The notes under the pieces: generated by a model
The model's database searches: none
Seen by the model: the letters and a program-made list of their open reading frames with translations, nothing else
What the model was told of the DNA's origin: nothing
DNA from: DATKZH01 sp964475955
GTDB lineage: Bacteria > Planctomycetota > Planctomycetia > Pirellulales > Thermoguttaceae
DNA: 15,808 nt
Direction of reading: 5' to 3'
Assembly: GCA_964475955.1 (NCBI GenBank)
Contig: CAYYZY010000185.1
Coordinates: forward strand, 1 to 15,808
Shown here: positions 15,793-15,808 of the stretch, in pieces
How positions within the stretch are numbered: position 1 is the first letter of the stretch
Layout: every line of letters starts with the position of its first letter
Translations under genes and position numbers: made by a program

Positions 15793-15808
15793 GGTCGGGC
15801 AGGGCGAG

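Overview
The window looks like a chromosomal piece of a GC-rich planctomycete, probably in the Pirellula/Rhodopirellula group. The support is a DUF1598 secreted protein, the remains of a DUF1559 prepilin-like gene, a double-length tandem UvrA (an architecture I associate with the Planctomycetes-Chlamydiae lineage), and intergenic spaces full of small GC-rich hairpins. The assignment is by family recognition only; no search was run.

Layout. Positions 24-3598 (minus strand) hold a two-gene unit: a large N6-adenine DNA methyltransferase, followed after 11 nt by a ComEC-type metallo-beta-lactamase (MBL) fold hydrolase that stops early. Together they look like accessory or defence-type DNA. Divergent from them, at 3941-5146 (plus), is an exported serine beta-lactamase/DD-peptidase-like protein. 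Next is a DUF1598 secreted protein (5421-6815, plus) with a hairpin in its leader and a good intrinsic terminator behind it. A tRNA-Leu(UAG) lies on the minus strand at 7136-7217. The stretch 7218-8567 has no intact gene: it carries short hairpin repeats, a frameshifted and internally deleted DUF1559 pseudogene (minus), a 145-bp nested palindrome, and a well-formed promoter.

The rest (8568-15776, plus) is one 2402-residue uvrA: two complete UvrA copies in tandem (four ABC ATPase modules) plus a roughly 350-residue C-terminal extension that contains an internally duplicated module.

The most interesting structure is not a gene. Three tracts of degenerate 7-bp repeats sit inside or at the end of uvrA, in a linker (13439-13551), in a C-terminal loop (14552-14664) and across the stop codon (15751-15792). 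The first two are fold-back elements of about 113 bp, with repeat arms in opposite orientation around a 36-43 nt spacer, and both stay in frame with uvrA. In the second, bases differ from the repeat consensus at the positions where a pure repeat would give TGA. In the third, the repeat itself supplies the stop codon. I read these as a family of heptamer-armed insertion elements that tolerate, or use, coding DNA.

Functionally the genes are mostly unrelated neighbours: DNA modification/defence, cell-wall or ester hydrolysis, an envelope-associated lineage-specific protein, translation, and nucleotide excision repair.
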